Source: an uncultured Collinsella sp. (GTDB taxonomy: Bacteria; Actinomycetota; Coriobacteriia; Coriobacteriales; Coriobacteriaceae). Taken from it: a stretch of 64,000 nt of DNA. The stretch lies in contig CAJLUE010000001.1 of NCBI GenBank assembly GCA_905209765.1, positions 1-64,000 of the forward strand, given 5' to 3'. Within the stretch, counting starts at the first letter, position 1. Each line of letters opens with the position of its first letter. The notes under the pieces were generated by a model. That model saw only the letters and a list, made by a program, of their open reading frames with translations, was not told where the DNA came from and searched no databases. Shown piece by piece: positions 15,858 to 24,223 of this stretch. The position numbers and the translations under genes were made by a program.

Positions 15858-16514
15858 GTGAACGAGACCGTACGTCGCTTTTTGCCGATGGTCGATTTCC
15901 TGGAGCAGATACTCGGCAAAAACAGCGAAATCGTGCTGCACGATTTCTCGGATCCCGACCACGCCATCGTCGATATTCGCAACGGCATCGTGAGCGGCCG
16001 CAAGGTCGGCGGTCCCGCCACCGATCTGGCACTCAAGATCATGCACGACGCCAAGTATCGCGACCTGCCGTTTATTACGGGCTACGAGGGCCGCGGTGCC
16101 GGTGGCAAGACATTGGAGTCAGCGACGTACTTTATCCGCGAGAATGACGAGATCGTCGGCATGCTTTGCGTCAACACCGACCTCTCGACCGTGCGCTCCA
16201 TCAACGCCATGGCTCAGCAGCTCATGGCGTGCTTCGACGCTGCGCCTAGACAGGCAGAGCCCGCGTCTATCGAGGTCGAAAGCCTTTCGGAGTCTACACA
16301 GGAGCTCATCGACCGCAGCATTGCCGAGTTGCTGAGCGCGCGCGGGCTGGATGTAGCATCGCTTGGTCAAAGCGACCGCGTGGACGTCATTCGCCACCTC
16401 AACGGCAACGGGGTGTTCATGCTCAAGGGTGCCGTGGCCTGCGCCGCCACCGCGCTGGGCATCTCGGAGCCCAGCGTCTACCGCTACCTGCAAAAAGTCC
16501 GCAAGGAAGGCTAA
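15858..16514 (+). CDS. YheO/DauR-like PAS-HTH transcriptional regulator
   Basis: A 218-residue regulator with an N-terminal YheO-like PAS domain (about 5-115; EIVLHDFSDPDHAIVDIRNG, ENDEIVGMLCVNTDLS) and a C-terminal helix-turn-helix of the HTH_22 type (about 155-218; RHLNGNGVFMLKGAVACAA, ISEPSVYRYLQKVRKEG). Relatives such as DauR control amino-acid or ligand-induced catabolic operons. It is divergent from the purine operon and faces ridA, so control of these genes is likely. I chose GTG 15858, 6 nt after AGGAG, because the TTG at 15852 directly abuts that site. Confidence 0.85.
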   Translation: MNETVRRFLPMVDFLEQILGKNSEIVLHDFSDPDHAIVDIRNGIVSGRKVGGPATDLALKIMHDAKYRDLPFITGYEGRGAGGKTLESATYFIRENDEIVGMLCVNTDLSTVRSINAMAQQLMACFDAAPRQAEPASIEVESLSESTQELIDRSIAELLSARGLDVASLGQSDRVDVIRHLNGNGVFMLKGAVACAATALGISEPSVYRYLQKVRKEG

Positions 16515-16553
16515 ACGTTAACCCTTGGGGACGGAGGGAAACGGATCATTTTT
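16514..16553. repeat. Half-element of the GGGGACGGAGG repeat family
   Basis: AACGTTAACCCTTGGGGACGGAGG continuing to AAACGGATCATTTT matches the arm of the palindrome at 17210-17281 and, inverted, the sequence at 47151-47190. It begins at the regulator stop codon. Confidence 0.55.
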
Positions 16554-16570
16554 TTCGCATCGCTTGACAA

Positions 16571-16600
16571 AAGACCCTGCAGCTCGTACTGCAGGGTCTT
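16571..16600. terminator. Bidirectional terminator between regulator and ridA
   Basis: AAGACCCTGCAG pairs perfectly with CTGCAGGGTCTT around CTCGTA, with A-run before and TTTTT after. It serves both convergent genes. Confidence 0.85.
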
Positions 16601-16632
16601 TTTACATGTCATGTTTAGTTGTTGCCAACGCC

Positions 16633-17010
16633 TTAGAGAGCGGCGACGACCTCGATCTCGACCAGACCGCCGGCCGGAAGGGCGGCAACCTGGAAAGCGC
16701 TGCGCGCGGGGAACGGAGCCTCGAACTTGGAAGCGTAGATCTCGTTCACGGCAGCGAAGTCGGCGATGTCGGCCAGGTAGACCGTGGTCTTGACGACATC
16801 GGCAAAGGTGGCGCCGGCAGCGGTCAGCAAAGCCTCGACGTTAGCAAGGGACTGCTTGGCCTGGGCCTCGACGCCCTCGGGCATCTTGCCGGTTGCGGGG
16901 TCGATGCCCAGCTGGCCGGACAGGAACACCATGTTGCCGGTCTGGATGCCGGGGGAATACGGGCCGATGGCTGCGGGTGCGTTATCGGAAGACACGACGG
17001 TCTTGCTCAT
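16633..17010 (-). CDS. ridA: RidA family reactive intermediate deaminase
   Basis: A 125-residue RidA/YjgF/UK114 protein. These trimeric enzymes hydrolyse 2-aminoacrylate and related imines to keto acids. The substrate-binding Arg is present in FPARSAFQV, along with GPYSPGIQ and NMVFLSGQLG. In purine-degrading clusters the diaminopropionate ammonia-lyase YgeX produces aminoacrylate, so a neighbouring RidA would make sense, though ygeX is not in this window. The ATG follows AAGGAG. It has its own promoter (17099-17127). Confidence 0.92.
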   Translation of the reverse strand: MSKTVVSSDNAPAAIGPYSPGIQTGNMVFLSGQLGIDPATGKMPEGVEAQAKQSLANVEALLTAAGATFADVVKTTVYLADIADFAAVNEIYASKFEAPFPARSAFQVAALPAGGLVEIEVVAAL

Positions 17011-17098
17011 GTTTTTCTCCTTACGATCAGATAGAGAGCGTGAGCGCGGCGTTCACACCGGGAGGCACAATTCGGTCTGAACACCGCGCTTGATTTGG

Positions 17099-17127
17099 AT
17101 AGTACTCAAGGTTTCCGCGCGATGCAA
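17099..17127 (-). promoter_or_regulatory. Candidate ridA promoter
   Basis: On the minus strand TTGCAT (17127-17122), a 17-bp spacer, then TACTAT (17104-17099) resembles a housekeeping sigma promoter about 90 bp upstream of ridA. Confidence 0.5.
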
Positions 17128-17209
17128 GATTATTATCACGTTGCGAGAATAATTTATCGCCCAACGGCGCCTGTCGGCCGCTGAACGGCACGACCGGACG
17201 GTGAAGCTC

Positions 17210-17281
17210 AAAATGATCCGTTTCCCTCCGTCCCCATCGGATCAGGTGATCCATAGGGGACGGAGGGAAACGGATCATTTT
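17210..17281. repeat. Long palindrome with GGGGACGGAGG arms
   Basis: The arms 17210-17235 and 17256-17281 are 26 bp and perfectly complementary (from AAAATGATCCGTTTCCC to CTCCGTCCCC). The 20-bp loop contains its own small palindrome GGATCAGGTGATCC. One arm recurs at 16514-16553 and 47151-47190. It could act as a transcription barrier between ridA and the U32 gene; no other feature fills this gap. Confidence 0.75.
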
Positions 17282-17387
17282 TGCTGCAAGGGCTGCTGAA
17301 GACTTTATCCTGCTTGGGCCACAGGGCTCGTCCGCCGCAACAGCACCACTATACTTTTGAATATCTGAGCATTTTGAAAGGCAGGAT

Positions 17388-19880
17388 ATGACCGCAACCG
17401 CCAGTCGAACCACCAACCGCAGACCCGAGCTCTTGGCGCCCGCCGGAGGGCCCGAGCCCTTTGCCGCCGCACTCGCCGCCGGGGCAGACGCCATCTACTG
17501 CGGCATGGGCAGCTTCAACGCCCGCCGCAAGGCCACCAACTTTACCGACGAGGCCTTTGAGCAGGCCTGCCGTGCTGCACACCTGGCCGGGTCGCGCGTC
17601 TACGTCACGGTCAACATCGTCATCAAGCAGTCCGAGATGGGCGATGCGCTGCAACTCATCCATCGTTGCTCCACGCTGGGCGCCGACGCCTTCATCATCC
17701 AAGACTGGGGCCTGTTCTTTGAGGTCAAGCGTACGATGCCCGGCATCGAAACACATATCTCGACCCAGGCGAACATCCATGACGACCGCGGGACTATCTG
17801 GTGTCGCGAGCAGGGCGCCGACCGCGTGACCCTCTCGCGCGAGCTTTCCATCGACGAGATTGCCGCCATTCACGATGCCGCGCCCGATGTGGACCTTGAG
17901 GTCTTTAGCCACGGCGCCATCTGCTTTTGCTACTCGGGTCTGTGCCTGCTTTCGAGCTTTGCCATGGCGGGCCGCTCGGCCAACCGCGGCATGTGCGCTC
18001 AGCCCTGTCGCCTGCCTTACGAGCTGATCGACGAGAACGGCCGCGCGCTCTCCCCCGCCGGCCGCGAGCGTGCGCTATGCCCGCGCGACACCAACACTTC
18101 GCAGCTTGTTCGCCGTCTGTATGACGCCGGCGCCGCGTCGCTCAAGCTCGAGGGCCGCATGAAGGCGCCCGATTACGTGTACTCCATCGTTGATGTGTAT
18201 CGTCACGAAATTGACGACATGCTGGCAGGTGTCGCCGTTGCCAAGGACGAGGAAGCCGCCCGCCAGCGCCAGCTCAAGCGCTGCTTCAACCGCGACTTTA
18301 CGCACGCCTATCAGGACGGCACCTCGGGCGACGAGATGATGAGCTACGAGCGCTCCAACAACCGCGGCCAGATCGTGGGCACGGTGCTGGGCAGCCGCCC
18401 GGCCAACCGCGATGTGCGCGGCCTCAAGCCCGACGACCGCCGTCGCCGCGCCGCCATCGCCCACATTGAGCTGTTTGAGCCCGTGGGCAAGGGCGACCTG
18501 CTGGAGCTTCGCCACGATAACGAGTTTGACCAGTTCCTGACCACCATTGCCGCCGATGATGCCGCCGCGGGCGATGTTATCGAGTGCCGCGTGCCCCGCA
18601 GCATGCCCGAGGGCTGCCGCGTCCGCGTGATTCGCAGTCAGCGCGCCATCGACGCCGCCGGTGCCGCGCTCAAGCGCGATGTGCTGCGCCGCCGAGCTGT
18701 TGATGTGTCCGTCGTGGCGCGCCTGGGCGAGCCGTTTACTGTCACACTCACCTGCTGCGACAACCCCGCGCTCACCGCCACCGCCACGGGCTTCACCGTC
18801 GAGGCCGCCAAGACCCGCGCGGTCGAGGCATCCGACCTGGTTGAGCATGTGGGCCGCATGGGCTCCTCGCCCTTTGAGGCGGCGAGCTTTGATGTGGCGC
18901 TCGATGAGGGCTGCGGTATGGGCTTCTCTGCCGTGCACAAGGTGCGTGCCGCCGCCTGTAAGGCCTTGGAGGAGGCCATTCTGGCGCCGTACGAGGAGCG
19001 CGCGAAAACGCTCGAGTTGCCGGTGCTCGACAAATGTACGTGCGCCATGCCCGCGCATTACCGCGACGAGCCGCAGATCTGCGCCACCGTCACCTCGCTC
19101 GAAGCTGCCGAGGCAGCCCGCGCTGAGGGTGCGACGCGCATCTACATGACCACCGATGCGCTCGATGCGGCCGGGCTCTCCCCCGCCGATGCGCTTGAGC
19201 AGGGCATCGTACCCGTACTCGACGAGGTCTGCCGCGCCGTCGACCACGAGCGCGTCGATCCCTGGATCAATGCTGGAGCCACCGTCGCCGTCGGCAATAT
19301 CTCCGAGCTCGCCGTAGCCGCGCAGGCCGGCGCCACAGCCGAGATTCGCTCTTGCCTGCCGGTGCACAACACGCCCTGCATGGAGGCACTTGCCGAGCGC
19401 GGCGCCGGTGCGTTTTGGCTCTCGCCCGAGATCACGCTCGACGAGATTGCCTCGCTCGGCGCCGCCGCGCCCGCTGCTCTGGGCATCACCGTCTTTGGCC
19501 GCCCGCGCGTCATGACAAGCGAGCATTGCATTCTGCAGGTTGCCAATGGCTGCATCCACGATTGTGCCAACTGCCGCCTGCGTGCCCGCAAGCTCTCGCT
19601 CAAGAATATCGACGGCAAGGTCATGCCCGTTCGCACCGACATCCATGGCCGCTCTCGCCTGTACGACGCCTACCCCATCGACCTCACGCCGCAGGTTCCT
19701 CAGCTGCTCGATGCCGGTGTGCGTCGTCTCATGGTGGACGGAACGCTGCTCGAGACGGATGAGGTGGGCCGTGCCGTCGCCCGCGTCCGTCGTGCCGTCG
19801 AAGCAGCGCATGCCGGCCGCAAGCCCGCCGCCCGCCTACGCGGGGCGACCTCGGGCTGCATGTTTGTGGGAATCAGCTAA
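17388..19880 (+). CDS. Peptidase U32 family protein
   Basis: An 830-residue U32-family protein. Members include collagenase-like proteases and, as known for E. coli RlhA, iron-sulfur enzymes that hydroxylate 23S rRNA, so a proteolytic role should not be assumed. The U32 core is at residues 10-310, with ELLAPAGGPEPF, THISTQANIHD and the signature EVFSHGAICFCYSGLC plus NRGMCAQPC. A long C-terminal region (about 350-830) has further Cys clusters (KCTCAMP, NGCIHDCANC). The ATG follows GGCAGGAT. A pseudouridine synthase follows 15 bp later, supporting an RNA-modification role. Confidence 0.85.
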   Translation: MTATASRTTNRRPELLAPAGGPEPFAAALAAGADAIYCGMGSFNARRKATNFTDEAFEQACRAAHLAGSRVYVTVNIVIKQSEMGDALQLIHRCSTLGADAFIIQDWGLFFEVKRTMPGIETHISTQANIHDDRGTIWCREQGADRVTLSRELSIDEIAAIHDAAPDVDLEVFSHGAICFCYSGLCLLSSFAMAGRSANRGMCAQPCRLPYELIDENGRALSPAGRERALCPRDTNTSQLVRRLYDAGAASLKLEGRMKAPDYVYSIVDVYRHEIDDMLAGVAVAKDEEAARQRQLKRCFNRDFTHAYQDGTSGDEMMSYERSNNRGQIVGTVLGSRPANRDVRGLKPDDRRRRAAIAHIELFEPVGKGDLLELRHDNEFDQFLTTIAADDAAAGDVIECRVPRSMPEGCRVRVIRSQRAIDAAGAALKRDVLRRRAVDVSVVARLGEPFTVTLTCCDNPALTATATGFTVEAAKTRAVEASDLVEHVGRMGSSPFEAASFDVALDEGCGMGFSAVHKVRAAACKALEEAILAPYEERAKTLELPVLDKCTCAMPAHYRDEPQICATVTSLEAAEAARAEGATRIYMTTDALDAAGLSPADALEQGIVPVLDEVCRAVDHERVDPWINAGATVAVGNISELAVAAQAGATAEIRSCLPVHNTPCMEALAERGAGAFWLSPEITLDEIASLGAAAPAALGITVFGRPRVMTSEHCILQVANGCIHDCANCRLRARKLSLKNIDGKVMPVRTDIHGRSRLYDAYPIDLTPQVPQLLDAGVRRLMVDGTLLETDEVGRAVARVRRAVEAAHAGRKPAARLRGATSGCMFVGIS

Positions 19881-19895
19881 CCGAAAGGCTTACAC

Positions 19896-20555
19896 GTGAA
19901 CGAAGAACCTCAAGTCCTCTACTGCGACGCCTGGCTCATGGCCATCGACAAGCCCGCCGGCATGATTGTCCACGGCGACGGCACCGGCGAGCGCACACTT
20001 ACCGACTACGCTAGCGACCTGTTGCTGGCCATGGGCGACGGCTTTGCCGCGACCGACATGCAGCCACTCAACCGCTTGGACCGTGACACCACCGGCGTGG
20101 TGCTGTTTTCGCTCGACAAGCAGACGCAGCCCGCCTTTGACCAGATGGTCAATGATCACGCTTTCGAAAAGCACTACCTGGCGCTCGCCGAGGGCAAGAT
20201 TGACTGGAACGAAAAGCTCATCGACAAGCCCATCGCCCGCGACCGCCACGACAGTCGCAAGATGCGCGTCGGTGCTAGCGGCAAGCCGTCTCAAACGCGC
20301 GTGAAGGTGCTCAAGCGTCTTAAGAGCCGTCGTGGCCTGCCCACGCGCTCGTATATCGATGTCGAGCTGCTCACCGGCCGCAAGCATCAAATCCGCGTGC
20401 ATCTGGCCAGCGAGCATCACCCCCTGGTCGGCGACGACCTGTACGGAACGCCGCGCCCTTGCGGCCTCATGCTCCATGCCCACAGCGTGTCCTTTACGCA
20501 TCCCGTTACCGGCGAGCACATCCACATCGAAGCCCCCTGCCCCTGGGAGCCCTAA
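19896..20555 (+). CDS. RluA-family pseudouridine synthase
   Basis: A 219-residue RluA-type pseudouridine synthase that isomerises uridine in rRNA or tRNA. The catalytic Asp is in LNRLDRDTTG, where many relatives have HRLD. Other family features are AIDKPAGMIVHG near the N-terminus and GRKHQIRVHLAS. No S4 domain is present. The GTG start at 19896 follows GAAAGGC. It is 15 bp after the U32 gene, so the two probably form an operon. The target site cannot be told from sequence. Confidence 0.88.
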   Translation: MNEEPQVLYCDAWLMAIDKPAGMIVHGDGTGERTLTDYASDLLLAMGDGFAATDMQPLNRLDRDTTGVVLFSLDKQTQPAFDQMVNDHAFEKHYLALAEGKIDWNEKLIDKPIARDRHDSRKMRVGASGKPSQTRVKVLKRLKSRRGLPTRSYIDVELLTGRKHQIRVHLASEHHPLVGDDLYGTPRPCGLMLHAHSVSFTHPVTGEHIHIEAPCPWEP

Positions 20556-20594
20556 AACCTGCCAAAAAGGGACAGGTTTATTTTGGCAGGTTTT
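20554..20594. repeat. GGGACAG-loop palindrome
   Basis: AAAACCTGCCAAAA (20554-20567) pairs perfectly with TTTTGGCAGGTTTT (20581-20594) around AGGGACAGGTTTA. The left arm overlaps the end of the pseudouridine synthase stop codon. About 50 bp from here recur near 46908-46961. Confidence 0.75.
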
Positions 20595-20644
20595 ATCTGG
20601 GCAAACGTCAAGCCGTCACGATGGCTCAGCCGCGGTCCCAAAAC

Positions 20645-20862
20645 GTCTCGATCTGTAACAGTTAGAACCCATTTTCCGGTCTATCTGTTACAGATCGAGA
20701 CATTCGAATCCCCCTTAAGGGAAAATCTCAATCTGTAACAATAACTCGGCAAAATCGGTCCCAGATGTTACAGATCGAGACAAAGGGACGGCGCGGTTCG
20801 GAAGAATCTCAATCTGTAACATCTAACCCACTTTTAACGGTCTAGTTGTTACAGACTTAGAC
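20645..20862. repeat. Array of three 80-bp palindromic units
   Basis: Three hairpins have arms TCTCGATCTGTAACA / TGTTACAGATCGAGA (small variants) at 20645-20701, 20726-20781 and 20807-20862. Each loop is about 25 nt and shares an ACGGTC- or CGGTC-like stretch; unit starts are 80-81 bp apart. There is no gene between 20556 and 21000; the gap consists of this array, two GGGACAG palindromes and a terminator. Confidence 0.75.
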
Positions 20863-20880
20863 AAAACCGGCAGACAACGA

Positions 20881-20913
20881 AAGTGGCAACGCCCGTAATG
20901 GACGTTGCCGCTT
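20881..20913. terminator. Bidirectional intrinsic terminator
   Basis: AAGTGGCAACG pairs with CGTTGCCGCTT around a short loop, followed by TTCT on the plus strand. It separates the convergent pseudouridine synthase and DeoR transcripts. Confidence 0.6.
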
Positions 20914-20947
20914 TTCTATTGAGAAAACTACTCAGTTTTCGTTACTT

Positions 20948-20982
20948 ACCACCACAATGGGGACAGGCACCTTTGTGGTGGT
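20948..20982. repeat. GGGACAG-loop palindrome
   Basis: ACCACCACAA and TTGTGGTGGT (20948-20957, 20973-20982) flank the 15-nt loop TGGGGACAGGCACCT. The loop core GGGACAG is shared with the elements at 20.56 and 32.86 kb, but the arms are unrelated. Confidence 0.7.
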
Positions 20983-21000
20983 TTTGGCCTTGTCCCATCG

Positions 21001-21747
21001 CTAGACCGTGATGACGTTGTCCATCGACTGGTACTTGGCTGGCACCTCACCCGCGGTAATAATCGTTGCGTCGCGGAAGTCCGCAAACTTGACGGGCGCC
21101 ACCATGCCAAATTTGCTGGCGTCCGAGATTACGAAGCGTTTGGCGGTATGGCGCATCGAGACACGCTTGACCTGCGCTTCCTCGATATCCGGTGTGGTGA
21201 GACCTTGCTCGGCGGCGATGCCATTGGAACCCCAAAAGCCGCAGTTGAAGTTATAGCGGTCCAGAGTTGCCAAGGCATCGGGGCCGACGAGCGCCTCGGT
21301 CTCGGGCTTGAGCTCGCCGCCCAGCATAACGGTGCGCATCCCGCGCAGGGCGAGATGCTGAGCGTGAAGCACGGAATCAGTCACATAGGTGACGCCCTCA
21401 AGGCGCGGAAGATGCTCGATGAGCTTGAGGGTCGTGGAGCCCGAATCGATATACACAAAGCTATCGGGCTCCACCAGGGCCGCAGCACGGGCGCAGATGC
21501 GCTCCTTGTCATCGTTATGGAGATCACTGCGCTCGCCGATCGTCAGGTCGCGCGTCACATGCGCGCGCTCCAGACTCGTCGCGCCTCCGTGTACCTTGGC
21601 GATACGGTGTGCACGGTCGAGCGCCTGCAGGTCGCGCCGAATGGTCGACGCCGTCACGCCCAGGGCTTCAGCAAGCTCCGGCACGGTAACCGAGCCGGCC
21701 TGCTGCACCATCGTCACGATCGCGTTGAGCCTATCTTCCGCAAGCAT
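21001..21747 (-). CDS. DeoR/GlpR family transcriptional regulator
   Basis: A 248-residue DeoR-family repressor. The N-terminal winged helix (about 5-58) contains VTVPELAEALGVTASTIRRD, the family signature. The C-terminal DeoRC sensor (about 75-235) resembles ribose-phosphate isomerase folds and has YIDSGSTTLKLIEHL, which normally senses sugar phosphates. It lies 3 bp after the oxidoreductase gene, so the pair forms one operon and the protein probably represses that operon in response to a sugar intermediate. The inducer is unknown. Confidence 0.9.
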   Translation of the reverse strand: MLAEDRLNAIVTMVQQAGSVTVPELAEALGVTASTIRRDLQALDRAHRIAKVHGGATSLERAHVTRDLTIGERSDLHNDDKERICARAAALVEPDSFVYIDSGSTTLKLIEHLPRLEGVTYVTDSVLHAQHLALRGMRTVMLGGELKPETEALVGPDALATLDRYNFNCGFWGSNGIAAEQGLTTPDIEEAQVKRVSMRHTAKRFVISDASKFGMVAPVKFADFRDATIITAGEVPAKYQSMDNVITV

Positions 21748-21750
21748 CGC

Positions 21751-22833
21751 TTACTCCTCCTCGGGGTACACGACTCCCCAGTCGGCGCGGAGCTTGGTCA
21801 TCAGCTCCATAACATCAGAAGCATAGCCCAGAAGCTCGCGCTTCGAATCATCGCCGGCAACGGCCTTCTCCAGGTCGGCCATCTCGTAGCACAGAGCGTA
21901 TGCCTCGGTGCCAGCGTGGACCTCCTCACGGTGACCGTCCGCAGTCCAAACGATGGTCGCATGGTCGGCACGCGGATACTCGTTGACCTCGATATAGCAC
22001 TTGTCGAAGCTGATGACCGAGCGCTTGGGCTGCTTGGAGTGGAGCGTAAGGCTCACGACGCCCAGCTGCTGATCGGCGTTACGGCAGACAATGCCGCCCG
22101 CAACGTCAACACCGGTCTCACAGGTGTTGCCCAGAGACACGACCTCGGCGGGTTGGCTGGCCATAAACAGGCGCATGACGGAGAGCGCATACACGCCAAT
22201 GTCGAGCATGGCGCCGCCGGCAAGGTTGCGATTGTAGAAGCGATTGGTCAGGTCACCGTACTCCTTATAGCTGCCAAAGTTGAGCTGGGCAAGGTTCATG
22301 CGGCCAAAGTCGCCCGCGTCCATGCGACGGCGCAGCTCCTGATATAGCGGCATGTGGAACACCGTGGTGGCGTCCATAAGGACCACGTTGAGCTCGTCGG
22401 CGATGGCACGGGCCTCGTCGAGCTCGGCAGAGTTAAGGGTAATGGCCTTCTCGCAGAGCACATGCTTGCCGGCGGCCAACGCGGCACGCAGATAGGTGAT
22501 ATGCGTGTTGTGCGGCGTGGTGATATAGACGGCGTCGATGTCCGGATCGGCGTAGAGGTCCTCAACCGTCTCGTACACCTTCTCGACGCCATACTGCTCG
22601 GCAAAAGACTGGGCCTTGGACAGCGTACGGTTGGCGACACCCGCGAGTTTGCGGCCAGCCAGAGCGAGGGACTGGGCCATTTGGTTGGCGATAACGCCGC
22701 ACCCGATCACGGCCCAGCGGAGCTCGGGGGCCGTAAAGATATCATCGGGGAACGGCTGATCCTGGACCGAGGCAAACGCCGCCTTTGCGGCTGCCTCGGC
22801 GTCGAGCGGAGCCTGTTTGGAATCTGCCATCAT
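21751..22833 (-). CDS. Gfo/Idh/MocA family oxidoreductase
   Basis: A 360-residue NAD(P)-dependent oxidoreductase acting on a sugar, inositol or related substrate. The Rossmann motif is WAVIGCGVIANQMAQSLA at about residue 40. EKAITLNSAEL contains the conserved Glu-Lys, and the C-terminal Gfo fold follows. The N-terminus has about 35 extra residues before the Rossmann fold. AGGAGG precedes adjacent ATG codons at 22833 and 22830. It is the first gene of a two-gene operon with the DeoR regulator. The substrate cannot be predicted. Confidence 0.88.
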   Translation of the reverse strand: MMADSKQAPLDAEAAAKAAFASVQDQPFPDDIFTAPELRWAVIGCGVIANQMAQSLALAGRKLAGVANRTLSKAQSFAEQYGVEKVYETVEDLYADPDIDAVYITTPHNTHITYLRAALAAGKHVLCEKAITLNSAELDEARAIADELNVVLMDATTVFHMPLYQELRRRMDAGDFGRMNLAQLNFGSYKEYGDLTNRFYNRNLAGGAMLDIGVYALSVMRLFMASQPAEVVSLGNTCETGVDVAGGIVCRNADQQLGVVSLTLHSKQPKRSVISFDKCYIEVNEYPRADHATIVWTADGHREEVHAGTEAYALCYEMADLEKAVAGDDSKRELLGYASDVMELMTKLRADWGVVYPEEE

Positions 22834-22897
22834 GTGCCTCCTGAGTCATCGAAGGTTCTTCATTTCTAACAGCCCTATATTCGCACAGTTACGCGCG

Positions 22898-22970
22898 TAT
22901 TTGCTCGTATTTGCGTGTCTATTTGGTTTTTAGTCACTATTTAGCCATAGTTTGCACATGTTTGCGCCGT
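22898..22970 (-). promoter_or_regulatory. Tandem TATTTG repeats upstream of the oxidoreductase operon
   Basis: TATTTG occurs at 22898 and 22908, TATTTGG at 22920, then TATTTAG, TAGTTTGC and ATGTTTGC follow at steps of about 10-20 bp. DeoR-family repressors typically bind direct heptamer-type repeats, so this could be the operator of the operon. Confidence 0.4.
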
Positions 22971-23114
22971 TATACGCATTATCGCGCAATGATATGCGCA
23001 TAAATGCACGTGCGAAAGTCCTTGCGAAACATAAAGGGGCGGAACAACAAAGCCCTAAAAGACAGAGCAGGCTGTATTACTTCACCCCTCTGGGGGCATC
23101 AGACATCAAAGGAC

Positions 23115-23345
23115 CGTCCCAAACTGCCGGCACCTGGGGTACGTCCCTATGTGCCGGCACCTGGGGAAAGTCCCTAAGTGCCGCTTTCGTTGAAGCCCAT
23201 CCCAGATGGCCAGATATATTGATCTAAAGACTGTCCCCATAGGCTAGTCGTTTAAGAACGTCCCAAACGACTAGTCATTTAAGTCTGTCCCCAATGAGTG
23301 CAATCACTCATTTAAGTCTGTCCCCAATGGGTGTGTCCCCAATGA
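23115..23345. repeat. Cluster of GGGAC-loop palindromes
   Basis: Several small palindromes are packed together. CTAGTCGTTT/AAACGACTAG (23244-23253, 23265-23274) encloses AAGAACGTCCC. CACTCATT/AATGGGTG (23305-23312, 23326-23333) encloses TAAGTCTGTCCCC. Repeated TGCCGGCACCTGGGG units lie at 23125-23185. Read on the minus strand the loops contain GGGACAG or GGGACG. This explains most of the 584-bp gap 22834-23417; no gene was seen. Confidence 0.65.
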
Positions 23346-23358
23346 GTGGGGATAGAAA

Positions 23359-23390
23359 AAGGCCCGGATGCCGTGGGGCATCCGGGCCTT
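23359..23390 (-). terminator. Terminator after rplX
   Basis: AAGGCCCGGATGCC pairs with GGCATCCGGGCCTT around a 4-nt loop, followed on the minus strand by TTTCTATC. It ends the ribosomal operon 28 bp after the L24 stop codon. Confidence 0.9.
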
Positions 23391-23417
23391 TGCTAGCAAC
23401 CTAATGTTGCGGGCAGC

Positions 23418-23723
23418 TTAGAACTTGTGGCCGCACTTCTTGCAGACGCGCAGCTTGTTCTTGCCGTCCTTCTCGTGACCGACGCGGGTAACCTTACCGC
23501 ACTCGGGGCAAACGAGATTGACGTTGGAGGCGTCGATGGGGGCCTCCTGCGAAACGATGCCGCCCTGCTGGTTGGCAGCGTTGGGCTTGACGGCCTTCTT
23601 GACGACCGAAACGCCCTCGACAACGACCTTGTTCTCGGCGGGGAGAGCACGCAGGACAACGCCCTGCTTGCCGCGATCCTTACCAGAGAGAACCTGGACC
23701 TTATCGCCCTTCTTGATATACAT
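23418..23723 (-). CDS. rplX: 50S ribosomal protein L24
   Basis: A 101-residue L24, one of the two assembly initiators of the large subunit. The KOW motif is at the N-terminus ([20 protein letters not shown]). The C-terminus carries an unusual zinc-ribbon-like pair, [11 protein letters not shown] and CKKCGHKF. It is the last gene of this unit: rplE, which normally follows, is absent and a terminator comes instead. Confidence 0.97.
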   Translation of the reverse strand: MYIKKGDKVQVLSGKDRGKQGVVLRALPAENKVVVEGVSVVKKAVKPNAANQQGGIVSQEAPIDASNVNLVCPECGKVTRVGHEKDGKNKLRVCKKCGHKF

Positions 23724-23736
23724 ATATCTCCCCTAA

Positions 23737-24105
23737 CTACAGGGTCTCGGGAGCGAGCGAGACGATCTTCATGTACTTCTTGTCACGAAGCTCGCGAGCG
23801 ACGGGCCCGAAGATACGGGTGCCGACGGGCGAACCATCGTTGTTGATGACAACGCAGGCGTTCTCATCAAAGCGAATGTAGGAGCCATCCTTGCGGCGGA
23901 TCTCCTTAACGGTGCGAACGACGACGCAACGGACAACGTCCTTCTTCTTGACGTTGGCGCCAGGGGTAGCCTCCTGGACAGCACCGATGAACACATCGCC
24001 GATGCCTGCATAACGACGCTTGGAACCGCCAAGCACCTTGATGCAGCGAATCTTGCGAGCGCCGGAGTTGTCGGCGACGTTCAGCATGGTTTGCATCTGA
24101 ATCAT
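23737..24105 (-). CDS. rplN: 50S ribosomal protein L14
   Basis: A 122-residue L14, full length, starting [19 protein letters not shown]. It lies at the intersubunit face near L19. It is 13 bp from rplX but separated from rpsQ by 118 bp, a long gap for this operon with no obvious feature in it. Confidence 0.98.
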   Translation of the reverse strand: MIQMQTMLNVADNSGARKIRCIKVLGGSKRRYAGIGDVFIGAVQEATPGANVKKKDVVRCVVVRTVKEIRRKDGSYIRFDENACVVINNDGSPVGTRIFGPVARELRDKKYMKIVSLAPETL

Positions 24106-24223
24106 GGTAGATGTTCCTCCGAACTAAGAACCGAAGAGAGGTGCGCAGCCTTTAGACGGCCCGTGGTATGCAAGCCAGGCATACGCACATCTTCGGAAAC
24201 GTACAAGTCGTAAGAGCGACTGC

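Noticed and set aside
20645..20862. Possible CRISPR array
   Set aside because: Units are palindromes with conserved linkers and only three repeats; the loops are related to each other, unlike spacers, and no cas gene is near.
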